Source: Psychrobacter sp. JB385
Lineage (GTDB): Bacteria > Pseudomonadota > Gammaproteobacteria > Pseudomonadales > Moraxellaceae
Direction: 5' to 3'
NCBI RefSeq assembly: GCF_900163785.1
Contig: NZ_FUKN01000012.1
Location: 159,533 to 223,532, forward strand
Length of the DNA: 64,000 nt
This document shows positions 19,606 through 28,801 of the stretch, piece by piece (the first letter of the stretch is position 1; each line of letters starts with the position of its first letter). Under the pieces are notes generated by a model. That model was not told the DNA's origin. It did no database searches and was given only the letters and a program-made list of their open reading frames with translations. A program made the position numbers and the translations under genes.

Positions 19606-19635
19606 ACTATACGGTCTTCACAATAGCGTTGTCAA
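19606..19635 (-). promoter_or_regulatory. Sigma-70 type promoter of rho
   Basis: On the minus strand a perfect TTGACA (19630-19635) is followed after 18 bases by TATAGT (19606-19611). Transcription would begin near 19598, about 350 bases before the rho start codon. Confidence 0.65.
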
Positions 19636-19690
19636 TAAATTTTGCCAAAAAAGTCATATAATTGAGTTTTTTGCATAAAAAATAAGCAAA

Positions 19691-19721
19691 AAAGCCATCA
19701 TCTGAGGCAGATGATAGCTTT
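19691..19721 (-). terminator. Intrinsic terminator of trxA
   Basis: GCCATCATCTG (19694-19704) and CAGATGATAGC (19708-19718) pair with one G-U on the minus strand, around a 3-base loop, followed by a T-run on that strand. Confidence 0.8.
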
Positions 19722-19786
19722 CTGAAACATAGCATTACTGTTGCTAAACGTGAGCATCAAATGGGCTGATGCCAACGGTTATCCAC

Positions 19787-20113
19787 TTATAGATGCTTGT
19801 CTAATACTTTGGCCAATTCCGCTTTTGGCTGTAGACCCATGACTGAATCTACTTTTTCACCGTCTTTGAACACAAACAGTGTTGGGATGTTACGGATACC
19901 AAAACGGCTGGCTGCTTGTGGGTTGCTGTCCACATCAACTTTAACGATTTTAACTTTACCTTGGTATTCGGTCGCCAGTTCTTCTAAAATAGGCGCGATA
20001 GCTTTACATGGGCCACACCAAGCTGCCCAAAAATCTACCAGTACAGGCACATCTGATTCTAGAACGTCTTGGTCAAAAGCTGTATCGGTGGTGTTAACAA
20101 TAAGGTCTGACAT
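19787..20113 (-). CDS. trxA: Thioredoxin 1
   Basis: The 108-residue cytoplasmic thioredoxin has the redox motif WCGPC at residues 32-36 inside [15 protein letters not shown], the cis-Pro motif [13 protein letters not shown], and the buried Asp near residue 27. It reduces disulfides in ribonucleotide reductase, PAPS reductase and other proteins using thioredoxin reductase. An AGAG ribosome site precedes the ATG. The trxA-rho neighbourhood is the classical gammaproteobacterial arrangement. Confidence 0.96.
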   Translation of the reverse strand: MSDLIVNTTDTAFDQDVLESDVPVLVDFWAAWCGPCKAIAPILEELATEYQGKVKIVKVDVDSNPQAASRFGIRNIPTLFVFKDGEKVDSVMGLQPKAELAKVLDKHL

Positions 20114-20483
20114 AATATTATCTCTCTTGTTTTATTATTTCTATTAGCGTGTATCTCTTTCTATAGTGGTGTCACCATAGAAGATTAAAAGCCAAAGAAT
20201 GGTTTAGAATTGGTAAAAATGTGCGATTATATTAACATGTTTGGCAGCGATTGGCAGAGGTATGCCAGTTAAATTGCTCAACAATTACGATTAGCACAAT
20301 AAATCAAAACATAACAATACAGGTTATGATTTGTCTGTCACCTATGTTTTCTAGCCGTCCCTTAAGCTTATATTTATATCTATTTTTCTTCTTAATTCAA
20401 GTGCTTATCCGTTTTATGCTCACCCATAATAACGGGTTTATAACTCAGCACGCTCAAGTCCAACCATATAAGTAGCTCATTTT
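20114..20483. other. 370-bp divergent region between trxA and rluA
   Basis: It holds the promoters of both genes. A minus-strand TATAAT at about 20226-20231 is a candidate -10 for trxA but lacks a good -35. No RNA gene or reading frame with a ribosome site was seen. Confidence 0.35.
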
Positions 20484-21197
20484 ATGCCTTTTACCGATGA
20501 AGAAGTCCTTACTCTAAACGCTCAAGAAAATGCGTATCCGCTTGAGTTTTTTCAGACCTTTGCACAAGACATTACTGTCTATGAAGACGAGGATATTTGG
20601 GTGGTCGATAAGCCCGCCGGATTGCTCAGTGTCGATGGCAAGACCCTCAAAGTCAGCCTACTTGCTCGACTAGAGCGTGCCAATCCAGCAGTTAAGCTGA
20701 TTCATCGACTCGATATGGATACCTCAGGGCTGATTATTTTTGCCAAAAATGCTGCGGCGCAAACTGACATCAGTAAACAATTTATTGAACGATTACCCCA
20801 AAAAAAATATCAAGCCCGCGTGTTTGGTCAGTGGGAGAGTGTGGGTGCCACTGGTGAGATATCCGTGCCAGTGCGTTATGAGCCGATGACAAAACCGCGC
20901 CATATTGTCGATTATGACTGGTCAAAGCACGCGTTGACCTTGTACGAAGTGGTGGCTCATGAGGTATGCAATGGTCAGCCAGTCACGCGTGTCCTGTTGA
21001 AGCCTGTAACAGGTCGCAGCCACCAGTTACGCGTACATATGGTACATGTCGGTCATGTGATGATTGGTGATCCTATTTATGCTGAAGGTGCTGCTTTAGA
21101 AATTGCGCCAAGGCTCAATCTCCACGCGCAGCAATTACGCCTCAAACATCCCACGCTTGCCGCATGGATGGATTGGGAAAGTCCTTGTCCTTTTTAG
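20484..21197 (+). CDS. rluA: RluA-type dual-specificity pseudouridine synthase
   Basis: This 237-residue enzyme converts uridine to pseudouridine in 23S rRNA and, for true RluA, also in tRNA (U746 and U32). The catalytic motif HRLDMDTSG has Asp77; VVDKPAGLLSVDG precedes it and LLKPVTGRSHQLRVHM with the late GDPIYAEGAALEIAPRLNLHA closes the fold. There is no S4 domain, which separates it from RluB, RluC and RluD, and the wording is nearest to RluA. It is a single gene. Confidence 0.85.
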   Translation: MPFTDEEVLTLNAQENAYPLEFFQTFAQDITVYEDEDIWVVDKPAGLLSVDGKTLKVSLLARLERANPAVKLIHRLDMDTSGLIIFAKNAAAQTDISKQFIERLPQKKYQARVFGQWESVGATGEISVPVRYEPMTKPRHIVDYDWSKHALTLYEVVAHEVCNGQPVTRVLLKPVTGRSHQLRVHMVHVGHVMIGDPIYAEGAALEIAPRLNLHAQQLRLKHPTLAAWMDWESPCPF

Positions 21198-21415
21198 CAT
21201 GATATAAGTACTCGCAGGTTTAGGTTGTTAGTAATAGTCAATTCAGAACAGAAGTGGCACATACAGCTATGATGTTCTACTGGTATAAATTTTTCTCACT
21301 GGCTGTTCGCAAGCGTGACAGAGGTTTCAAAAAATTCATCCCAGGAGAACTGTACTCTTTTAAAATTGATAGGCCATATAAACGTTATTGCTAAACAAAA
21401 CCAGGCAAGGCAAGG

Positions 21416-23065
21416 ATGTATGCCACTACAAGGATGATGAATATGCTTGATATGACTTCTGCCAAACAGGCGATTAAAGATCGTTTAAAACTGAATAAAT
21501 CCTCATCAAACATGCCAGTAGATTATGAGGTGCTGATCATTGGAGCAGGTCTTGCGGGCGTTGGTATGGCGTGTCGTTTACAGCAACGACAGCATAAGAG
21601 TAGGTTTGGTCGTAAAAGCGCCAATAAGGCAAAACGCAACCAGCCTTATAAGAAAAAGACGGCTCATCAGTTTGTGATATTAGAAAAACGGACAGATTTG
21701 GGCGGCACGTGGGATTTATTTACCTATCCTGGAGTTCGCTCTGACTCTGATGCCTTGACGTTTGGCTATGGCTTTCGTCCATGGCTGGATCACAGAATGC
21801 TGGCAAAAGGCGCGGATATCAAACGCTATATTGCCGATACTGCGCGCGAATTTGGGGTGACAGAGCACATTCGTTACCAGCATGAGGTGCAGCAGCTGTC
21901 TTGGTCACGTACGACTCAGCGTTGGACAGCGATAGTAAAAAACCATAGTAGTGGCGAAGTGTTTGCGCTAACCGCCAATTTTGTGGTGGGGGCTACTGGT
22001 TATTACGATTATGAGCAGGGCTATCGCCCTTACTTTGAGAAAGAAGAGACGTTTTTGGGTCAGATAGTGCATCCGCAGCATTGGCAAAACGTTCATTACC
22101 ATGACAAAAAAGTAGTGATCATTGGTAGTGGTGCCACGGCGATGACGCTGTTGCCAGCGCTAGTGAGTGAGGACAGTGAGCAGTGCGCACGGCATGTGAC
22201 GTTATTGCAGCGTACGCCCACTTATGTGGCTAGCGTACCGGGTGATGATTATGCTATCGACTGGCTATCGGGCAAGTTTTCTCCTTTATCAAAAGAGCAG
22301 GCCTATACTGTACTGCGCGTCCGTAATGTACTGATGCAACAAAGCCTTTATCGAGCAGCTATCTTTGCACCAAAAGCCATGAAAGCGATATTAAAACATG
22401 GGGTTAAAAAAGAATTAAAAGGCAGTAACGTGGACGTGGGGCATTTTTCACCCGATTATAATCCTTGGGATGAGCGCTTATGTGCCGTGCCAGATAGTGA
22501 TTTATTCCATGCGTTACATCATGAGCGTGCCGATATCGTCACCGATCAAATAGATCACTTTACGCAAACAGGAATCAAGCTGAAATCAGGCAAGCATTTA
22601 GAGGCCGATATCATCGTCACGGCGACGGGTCTCAAAATACAAATGCTTGGCGGTGCCAGCGTATATATCGATGGTCAGGCAGTCGATATTGGCAATCGCA
22701 TGACTTACAAGGCGACCATGATTGAAGGGATACCAAATATGGTCGCTCTGTTCGGCTATACCAACGCCTCGTGGACACTAAAAATTGATCTGGCATGTCA
22801 GTATGTCATACGCCTGCTGGACTATATGCATAAGCATCATTATCAAGTGGCAATACCACAAGCAAGAACCGACCATAGCGAGGCGTACATTCAAGAAGAC
22901 ACCGTGATGGGAGCGTTATCGGCAGGATATGTGAAACGAGCAGTAGACGAGCTGCCCAAACAAGGCGATCGCTATCCTTGGTACGTGACCAACAATTATC
23001 TTAGCGACCGTGTCATGCTCAAATACCGTCAGATAAAAGATGAGTGGTTGCAGTTTAGTCGTTAA
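21416..23065 (+). CDS. almA: AlmA-like flavin-binding alkane monooxygenase
   Basis: A 549-residue FAD/NADPH enzyme of the Baeyer-Villiger type. FAD site GAGLAGVG (residues 43-50), GGTWDLFTYPGVRSDSD, the BVMO signature FLGQIVHPQHW (about 212-222, fits FxGxxxHxxxW), the NADPH site IGSGATAMTL and the late ATGLKIQ block are all present; YNPWDERLC and NASWTLKIDLACQYV closely follow AlmA of Acinetobacter, which starts degradation of long-chain alkanes. Odd: about 25 extra residues, very rich in Lys and Arg (about 57-83), sit between the FAD-binding helix and the second strand. Start is uncertain (21416 or 21443). Confidence 0.8.
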   Translation: MYATTRMMNMLDMTSAKQAIKDRLKLNKSSSNMPVDYEVLIIGAGLAGVGMACRLQQRQHKSRFGRKSANKAKRNQPYKKKTAHQFVILEKRTDLGGTWDLFTYPGVRSDSDALTFGYGFRPWLDHRMLAKGADIKRYIADTAREFGVTEHIRYQHEVQQLSWSRTTQRWTAIVKNHSSGEVFALTANFVVGATGYYDYEQGYRPYFEKEETFLGQIVHPQHWQNVHYHDKKVVIIGSGATAMTLLPALVSEDSEQCARHVTLLQRTPTYVASVPGDDYAIDWLSGKFSPLSKEQAYTVLRVRNVLMQQSLYRAAIFAPKAMKAILKHGVKKELKGSNVDVGHFSPDYNPWDERLCAVPDSDLFHALHHERADIVTDQIDHFTQTGIKLKSGKHLEADIIVTATGLKIQMLGGASVYIDGQAVDIGNRMTYKATMIEGIPNMVALFGYTNASWTLKIDLACQYVIRLLDYMHKHHYQVAIPQARTDHSEAYIQEDTVMGALSAGYVKRAVDELPKQGDRYPWYVTNNYLSDRVMLKYRQIKDEWLQFSR

Positions 23066-23235
23066 AACAAATACAGGGCGTTATCAGGCAGAACGGGTAC
23101 AAATTTTTCTTGATGGTTGTGCCTATAGCGGAAGAGGATGCGTAACCTTTATCCCAGTTCTGCTCATTCCTTTTATCCCAATCTAATGCTGTATTGACCT
23201 AGCCACAGCCAAGTATCTAAGGCTGCGGCTATCAG

Positions 23236-24183
23236 TTATTTCGACTGCTTATCAATAAAATCAGTCACTTGCTTACTCAATATTTGCCATAATGTCTCTT
23301 GCGCGCTTTTGCTGCCCCAAGCATTGTGCGGGCTAAATATCACACGTGGATGATTGGCAAGGGTGAGTAACGGATCATCATTTGCGATTGGCTCTTGTTC
23401 AAATACGTCACTGGCGTAACCGCTGATTTGCTCATGGTTGATGGCATTAGTCAGTGCTTGGCTATCCACAACTCCGCCTCGCGCCACATTAACGATAAGT
23501 GGCTTTTTGGTCATTTTTGCCAATGTGTCTTTATTAATCAGATGCTGGGTTTTTTCATTCAATGGGCAATGCAAAGTAAGGACATCGGCACGGGCAAGGA
23601 CGTCATCAAATGCGGTATAGTCCTCGTTACGAGGCGTTTGCCCTTGATGCTCGGCCCATAAGACGGTCATACCAAAAGCGCGCGCAATGTCAGTGACGCG
23701 TTTGCCAATGGTGCCGACGCCAATAATACCAAGCGTTTTGTCTTCTAAATCTATGAGCGGAATATCAAGCAGACAAAAATTGCCATTGGCAAGCCATGTG
23801 CCATCAGCGACTTTTTGATGATAATGAATACCAGCACGCATCGCAGTCAGCATCAGCATAAAGGTATGCTCAGGGACGCTTTTGACGGCATACCCAGCGA
23901 CATTGTAAAGTGCGACATTGTGCTTGTCGCAAGCGCCTTGATCGACGTTGTTCATGCCAGTGGCTGTCAGCTGAATGAGCTTGAGCTTGGGCAAGCTTTC
24001 GATGACGTCAGCGCCAATTTGGACTTTATTGGTAATGATGATATCAGCATCTTTACAACGCTCAATAATGGTATTCGTGTCTTTTGGCGTGTCGTTATAA
24101 GTGATGTAATCGCTTACTCCTGCTGGTGCAGGCAAGTCAATGCCATCAGAAAAAGTGCCTTTGTCTAAAAAAACCGCTTGCAT
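23236..24183 (-). CDS. D-2-hydroxyacid dehydrogenase (glycerate dehydrogenase-like)
   Basis: The 315-residue NAD-dependent oxidoreductase shows LIQLTATGMNNVD, the Rossmann motif GIIGVGTIGKRV (about 150-160), VNVARGGVVDSQAL with the catalytic Arg, the Glu of VFEQEP and the catalytic His in FSPHNAWGS. The family reduces 2-oxoacids such as hydroxypyruvate or pyruvate; the SPHNAWGS ending is common in glycerate or hydroxypyruvate reductases. The precise substrate cannot be told from sequence. A GGATG site precedes the start. It is alone and divergent from rapA. Confidence 0.85.
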   Translation of the reverse strand: MQAVFLDKGTFSDGIDLPAPAGVSDYITYNDTPKDTNTIIERCKDADIIITNKVQIGADVIESLPKLKLIQLTATGMNNVDQGACDKHNVALYNVAGYAVKSVPEHTFMLMLTAMRAGIHYHQKVADGTWLANGNFCLLDIPLIDLEDKTLGIIGVGTIGKRVTDIARAFGMTVLWAEHQGQTPRNEDYTAFDDVLARADVLTLHCPLNEKTQHLINKDTLAKMTKKPLIVNVARGGVVDSQALTNAINHEQISGYASDVFEQEPIANDDPLLTLANHPRVIFSPHNAWGSKSAQETLWQILSKQVTDFIDKQSK

Positions 24184-24566
24184 GCGTCATCCTCAGTTAT
24201 TGTTTTGAATTTATATTGAAAACATTGAGCGTCTTAATGTAGCACGTGACAATGTTTAGTGAAATCTTAGCTTAGTGAAATATTAGCTTGATCAAATCTT
24301 ATCTTAGTCAGGTTTAAGTCAAAACCGAATCTGCTAAATATCTTATAATATCAATGGCTATCGTAAGCCCTCTCTTGAAAATTCAACTTAACGCACTCAT
24401 CTAGCCGCTAACGTTATATAATGGTTCGGTTTAATGGCTGGTTTGTTTTATGTGAGCGTATCACGCATTCGATTTTTGATGCAGTGCTGCGTGAATCACT
24501 TTAGCCATATTATAGCCACCATCGCTATTTATTTTCTTATCATCTGAGTACAAAAGACATCGCCCT
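24184..24566. other. 383-bp divergent region with a 16-bp repeat
   Basis: The stretch between the dehydrogenase gene and rapA carries the tandem repeat at 24256-24319 and otherwise no gene. Promoters for both genes must lie here; the repeat would be in or near the dehydrogenase promoter. Confidence 0.4.
24256..24319. repeat. Degenerate 16-bp tandem repeat, four units
   Basis: Units 24256-24271 (TTAGTGAAATCTTAGC), 24272-24287 (one difference), 24288-24303 (TTGATCAAATCTTATC) and 24304-24319 (more diverged) follow each other without gaps. Confidence 0.75.
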
Positions 24567-27455
24567 ATGACTATTTCTATTGCTTCATTGCACAGCACCG
24601 AATTCGCCGTTGGTCAACGTTATTTATCTGATACGGAGTCCGAGCTGGGCTTGGGTGTGGTCATCGATGTAGACGACCGATGTGTCCATATTTTATTTCC
24701 TCAAAGTGAAGAGACACGCGTCTATGCCAAAAACTCTGCGCCTTTATCACGCGTGGTGTTCAAAATTGGCGACAGCATTTATGACCAAGACGGCAAATGC
24801 TATACAGTCAATGCGGTTGACGAAGTCATGGGCGTACTCAAGTACGGTGTCGATGAGCACGAAAGAGGCATCATGGAGACCCGTCTGGCAGCCAATATTA
24901 CGCTAGCAAAGCCGCTTGAGCGTCTGCTCGCAGGTCGTATTGAGCGTGGTGATTGGTACGAGCTGCGTCAAGATATCTTGCGTATGCAATCAGCGCTCGC
25001 TGGTCATCCGTTAAAAGGGTTGATGGGCGCACGCGTCGATATTATCGAACATCAGCTCTATATCGCGCATGAAGTGGGCAAACGTATCGCGCCACGTGTA
25101 TTGCTAGCCGATGAAGTTGGCCTTGGTAAAACCATTGAAGCGGGTTTGATTATTCATCAGCAGCTACTGACAGGCAAGGCTGAGCGTGTGCTTATCCTTG
25201 TACCAGACAGTTTGCAATATCAGTGGATGATTGAGCTGCGTCGCCGTTTTAATCTGAACTTTGCGTTGTTTGATTTGGTACGTACTGCTGCGATCAAAGA
25301 GCACGATCCTGAACAAAACGTCTTTGCCACTGAGCAATGTATCATCGCTGGTATGGATCTATTGCTTGACCATCCTGATCTATATGACCAAGCGATGGAT
25401 GCTGGGTTTGATTTGTTGGTGGTCGATGAGGCGCATCACTTGCATTGGGATGAAGCGCAAGGCGGCAACGACAAATACGATTTGATTGCGGACTTTGCAG
25501 AAGAGACACCGGGCGTCATGCTATTGACCGCGACCCCTGAGCAGCTTGGCGCGCAAAGTCACTTTGCCCGTTTGCGTCTGCTTGATCCTGATCGTTTTGA
25601 TGATCTCGACGAGTTCATCGATGGTCAAGAAGCATTTGCTGAAACAGCGGCAGTCGCTGGCGTATTGATAGAAGATAAGCCGTTGAGCGACGGTCAAATC
25701 ACAGCCTTAAGTAGCTTATTGGATATTAATCTGGATGAGCTGGCCACCATCAACGACGATGAAAAATTGCGTACTTATGCGCTGAATGAGTTACTCGATC
25801 GTCATGGTACGGGCCGTATTTTGTTCCGCAATACGCGTGAGAGTGTAAAAGGCTTTTATGGGCGTAGCAGTCAGCCTTATCCGCTGCCACTGCCCGACGC
25901 ATGGAGAGACAGTTATCAAACCAATGGCAAATTGCGTGAGCAGCTATGGGGCGAAGAGAATCAGCCTGATGGCGGCTGGTTAGAAGATGATCCACGTGTG
26001 CCTTGGTTGATTGACATCTTAAAAGGCGACCTCAAACACAATAAAGTATTATTGATTGCGCGTAGTGGCGCAACGGTTGAGAGTTTAGAGGCCGTGTTGC
26101 GCTTACATGCCGGCATTAAGACAGCTATCTTTACTGAGCAAATGACTCTGCTTGAGCGTGACCAAGCGGCTGCGTTCTTCGCCGATAGCGAAGGCGCACA
26201 GATATTATTGTGCTCAGAGATTGGTTCTGAAGGTCGTAACTTTCAGTTTGCAAGCCAGCTGATATTGTGGGATTTGCCTGCCAACCCAGACACGCTAGAG
26301 CAGCGTATTGGTCGCCTAGATCGTATTGGGCAAACACAGCAAATCATGCTGCATGTGCCTTATGTACAAGGCACGGCGCAAGAGCGTTTGTACCAGTGGT
26401 ACAACGATGCGCTGAATATGTTTAATCAGATTTCACCGACTGCCCAAAGCGTGCAAGAGCAGTATATCCAAGAGTTGAAGCCAATGCTTGAGGGTACGGA
26501 TACTGATGACAATCGCACCACCTTACAAAATGTGATTGCAGAGGCGCTACAGACACGTTTGGGGCTAGAAGCTCAGCTACAAGCTGGCCGTGATCGTCTG
26601 CTTGAATACAATTCTTGCCGTCCGCGCGTTGCAGGGCGTATCGCTGATGCCATGCGTGATTTTGACAGTCACAATCTATTGCCGCAATTTATCGAGCGCT
26701 TCTTTGCCTCAGCCAATATCGATCACAATATTCAACGTGATGGCTCATGGGTCATTGCCCCGATTGATAGCACCGAGATCAGTGATTATATCGATGGCTT
26801 GCCACTGGGTGACGAAGATGGCATGACGCTGACTTTTGAGCGTGAGCAAGCGTTACAGCGTGAAGATATTGACTTTATCACGCATGAGCATCCATTGATG
26901 CGTGCCATCTATGAGCTGGCGAGCACCAGCACCTTTGGTAATACCACGGTTGCCATGCTAAAGAGTGCGGCGGTGCCACAAGGCATGGTATTGCTAGAAG
27001 TGAACTTCCGTGTTGAAGCCATCGCACCAAAAGTACTGAATCTGCCAGCGACCTTGACCACGCAAAACATTCGCGTCTTTATCAGTGAGCAGGGCAGTGA
27101 CTTGTCAGCCCGTATCAGCGCTGACATGATTATGCCGCACATTGAGCGTTTGGATAAAAACCGCGCGCGCCAAGTGATTAAAGTGCGTGGCGACGTGATT
27201 GAGCAGCGTTATTATGAAGCCGAAGACATTGCTCGTGAGCAATTAACAGAGATTGGCGCACAGGCAAGCGCGCGTTTTAGCCAGCAATGGTCACGTGAAA
27301 TCAAACGCCTCAAGCATCTGCAAACCATCAATCCTAACGTACGCCCTGAAGAGATTGAGCGTCTAGAGCAGCTAAAAGCCCAGGGTGAGCAAGCGCTTGG
27401 TAATTTATCCTTAGTGCCAGATTCTATTCGCGTATTGGTCGCCGTAAAACCGTAA
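24567..27455 (+). CDS. rapA: RNA polymerase-associated ATPase RapA (HepA)
   Basis: The 962-residue Swi2/Snf2 ATPase recycles stalled RNA polymerase. The N-terminal Tudor-like part (FAVGQRYLSDTESELGLGVV) is followed by the helicase core: DEVGLGKTIEAGLI (about 178-191), LILVPDSLQYQW, VVDEAHHLHW (about 284-293), MLLTATPEQLGAQSHF, then the second lobe with LCSEIGSEGRNFQFA and QRIGRLDRIGQ. A long C-terminal region follows, with the family's ...HPLMRAIYELASTSTFGNT block. Length and order match E. coli RapA (968). It stands alone before a strong terminator. Confidence 0.96.
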   Translation: MTISIASLHSTEFAVGQRYLSDTESELGLGVVIDVDDRCVHILFPQSEETRVYAKNSAPLSRVVFKIGDSIYDQDGKCYTVNAVDEVMGVLKYGVDEHERGIMETRLAANITLAKPLERLLAGRIERGDWYELRQDILRMQSALAGHPLKGLMGARVDIIEHQLYIAHEVGKRIAPRVLLADEVGLGKTIEAGLIIHQQLLTGKAERVLILVPDSLQYQWMIELRRRFNLNFALFDLVRTAAIKEHDPEQNVFATEQCIIAGMDLLLDHPDLYDQAMDAGFDLLVVDEAHHLHWDEAQGGNDKYDLIADFAEETPGVMLLTATPEQLGAQSHFARLRLLDPDRFDDLDEFIDGQEAFAETAAVAGVLIEDKPLSDGQITALSSLLDINLDELATINDDEKLRTYALNELLDRHGTGRILFRNTRESVKGFYGRSSQPYPLPLPDAWRDSYQTNGKLREQLWGEENQPDGGWLEDDPRVPWLIDILKGDLKHNKVLLIARSGATVESLEAVLRLHAGIKTAIFTEQMTLLERDQAAAFFADSEGAQILLCSEIGSEGRNFQFASQLILWDLPANPDTLEQRIGRLDRIGQTQQIMLHVPYVQGTAQERLYQWYNDALNMFNQISPTAQSVQEQYIQELKPMLEGTDTDDNRTTLQNVIAEALQTRLGLEAQLQAGRDRLLEYNSCRPRVAGRIADAMRDFDSHNLLPQFIERFFASANIDHNIQRDGSWVIAPIDSTEISDYIDGLPLGDEDGMTLTFEREQALQREDIDFITHEHPLMRAIYELASTSTFGNTTVAMLKSAAVPQGMVLLEVNFRVEAIAPKVLNLPATLTTQNIRVFISEQGSDLSARISADMIMPHIERLDKNRARQVIKVRGDVIEQRYYEAEDIAREQLTEIGAQASARFSQQWSREIKRLKHLQTINPNVRPEEIERLEQLKAQGEQALGNLSLVPDSIRVLVAVKP

Positions 27456-27465
27456 ACTTAAAACA

Positions 27466-27500
27466 AAAAAACGAGATGTCATCAAACATCTCGTTTTTTA
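27466..27500 (+). terminator. Intrinsic terminator of rapA
   Basis: AACGAGATGT pairs perfectly with ACATCTCGTT around a 6-base loop and is followed by six T. Confidence 0.92.
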
Positions 27501-27834
27501 TTATTCATCTCACTAACGTAAATAGGGCGTTTTGTATCAGCGCCATTAAATAAATCGAGTGATACTTGTAAGTAAGCGCTTAGTCTCTAGTCAAAGCCAC
27601 CAATATTGGGTAAGATGTTTACCTTGCCAAATTGTAACACATACCTAGGTAATGAATGCTTAGTGATAGCACTGCTATGACTGTATTTTCTGTTCTAAAA
27701 TCTCACTTGTGTGCTTTAACAAGTGATTTCATATTATTGTAAATTCAAACGCAACGGATCTGTCGCAATATCATAACCTTATTGATATCGATAGCTGCTG
27801 TGCGTTTTTTATAAAAATAAGGAAACATATCGTC
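27501..27834. other. Region upstream of tesB
   Basis: About 330 bases after the rapA terminator hold no gene. An AAGGAAAC ribosome site lies at the end in front of tesB; no confident promoter was chosen. Confidence 0.35.
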
Positions 27835-28737
27835 ATGTCCGATTATTCGCAACTGATTGATGAGCTGCTTGCTACGGTAGCGCTTATTGAAGTGACCCCC
27901 GATGTTTTTGAGGGTAAAAGCCATGACTATGTTGGCAGTCGTATTTTTGGCGGACAAGTACTCGCCCAAGCGATGATGGCCGCAGCGCATACGCTAGATC
28001 AAGACAAGCCATGTCATTCATTGCATGGATATTTTTTGCGTGGTGGTGATATCAATCAGCCTGTCATCTATCAAGTGCGCCGATTGCGAGATGGTCGCAG
28101 CCTGTCAGCGCGTGAAGTGACGGCGATTCAATACAAAGAAGCACGCGGCAAACCACCAGTGGAGCAAGTCATATTTTCGATGATTGCCTCGTTTTCACCG
28201 ATGGAAGAGGGGCTTGAATATCAAGAAGATATGCCTGTCTACCCGCCGCCCGAAGATTTGCTGGCAGAGCAGGATTTAAAAGAAGAATACGTGGGTAAAG
28301 TGCCAGATGCGCTCAAAGCGCGTTTTATGCGTCGTCGCCATGTGGAGATTAAACCAGTCAAACCGCGTGACCCGATTCATCCTGAGCCTATGAAACCCAA
28401 ACAAGCCAACTGGTTGCGTATTCGTGAGCTGGGCAATCAGCCCGTTGCTATTCAACAAGCACTTCTCGCGTTTTCATCGGATTTTTATCTGGTCGGCACA
28501 GGATTAATGTCCCATGGCGTGAGCTTTATGACCAGTGGTTTGCAAGCGGCCAGTATTGATCACTCGATGCATTTCCATCGCAATTTTGATTTGAACGGTT
28601 GGATGCTGTACGACATGTGGAGTGATACAACTTCTAATGCTAAAGGGCTCAATCACGGACAGTTTTGGCAAAATGGCAAGCTGGTTGCTACCGTACAACA
28701 AGAAGGTTTGATGCGTTTGCGTGTGCCGAAGTCTTAG
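27835..28737 (+). CDS. tesB: Acyl-CoA thioesterase II
   Basis: The 300-residue double-hotdog enzyme cleaves acyl-CoA to free fatty acid and CoA. Typical TesB blocks are present: IFGGQVLAQAMMAA, LHGYFLRGGDINQPVIYQV, RDGRSLSAREVTAIQ, IFSMIASF, then the second domain with HGVSFMTSGLQAASIDHSMHFHRNFDLNGWMLYD and GLNHGQFWQNGKLVATVQQEGLMR. The active-site Asp, Thr/Ser and Gln regions are conserved in these blocks. Possibly relevant to the alkane pathway through almA, but it is not in an operon with it. Confidence 0.94.
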   Translation: MSDYSQLIDELLATVALIEVTPDVFEGKSHDYVGSRIFGGQVLAQAMMAAAHTLDQDKPCHSLHGYFLRGGDINQPVIYQVRRLRDGRSLSAREVTAIQYKEARGKPPVEQVIFSMIASFSPMEEGLEYQEDMPVYPPPEDLLAEQDLKEEYVGKVPDALKARFMRRRHVEIKPVKPRDPIHPEPMKPKQANWLRIRELGNQPVAIQQALLAFSSDFYLVGTGLMSHGVSFMTSGLQAASIDHSMHFHRNFDLNGWMLYDMWSDTTSNAKGLNHGQFWQNGKLVATVQQEGLMRLRVPKS

Positions 28738-28748
28738 ATTTCTCTTTG

Positions 28749-28795
28749 AATAATAAGTCTGTCTTAATTATAAACATTAAGACAGACTTATTATT
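28749..28795. terminator. Perfect 20-bp bidirectional terminator
   Basis: Two 20-base arms (28749-28768 and 28776-28795) are exact reverse complements around a 7-base loop, between the convergent tesB and HEPN-like genes. The T-rich ends can serve both strands. Confidence 0.85.
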
Positions 28796-28801
28796 TCTCT
28801 A

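Larger units (their letters stand above)
19251..19786. other. rho leader and rho-trxA intergenic region
   Basis: The 536-bp stretch holds the rho promoter (19606-19635, minus strand), a hairpin at the expected transcript start (19564-19600), about 350 bases of untranslated rho leader, and the trxA terminator (19691-19721). A long leader fits the known autoregulation of rho through termination in its own leader. Confidence 0.55.
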
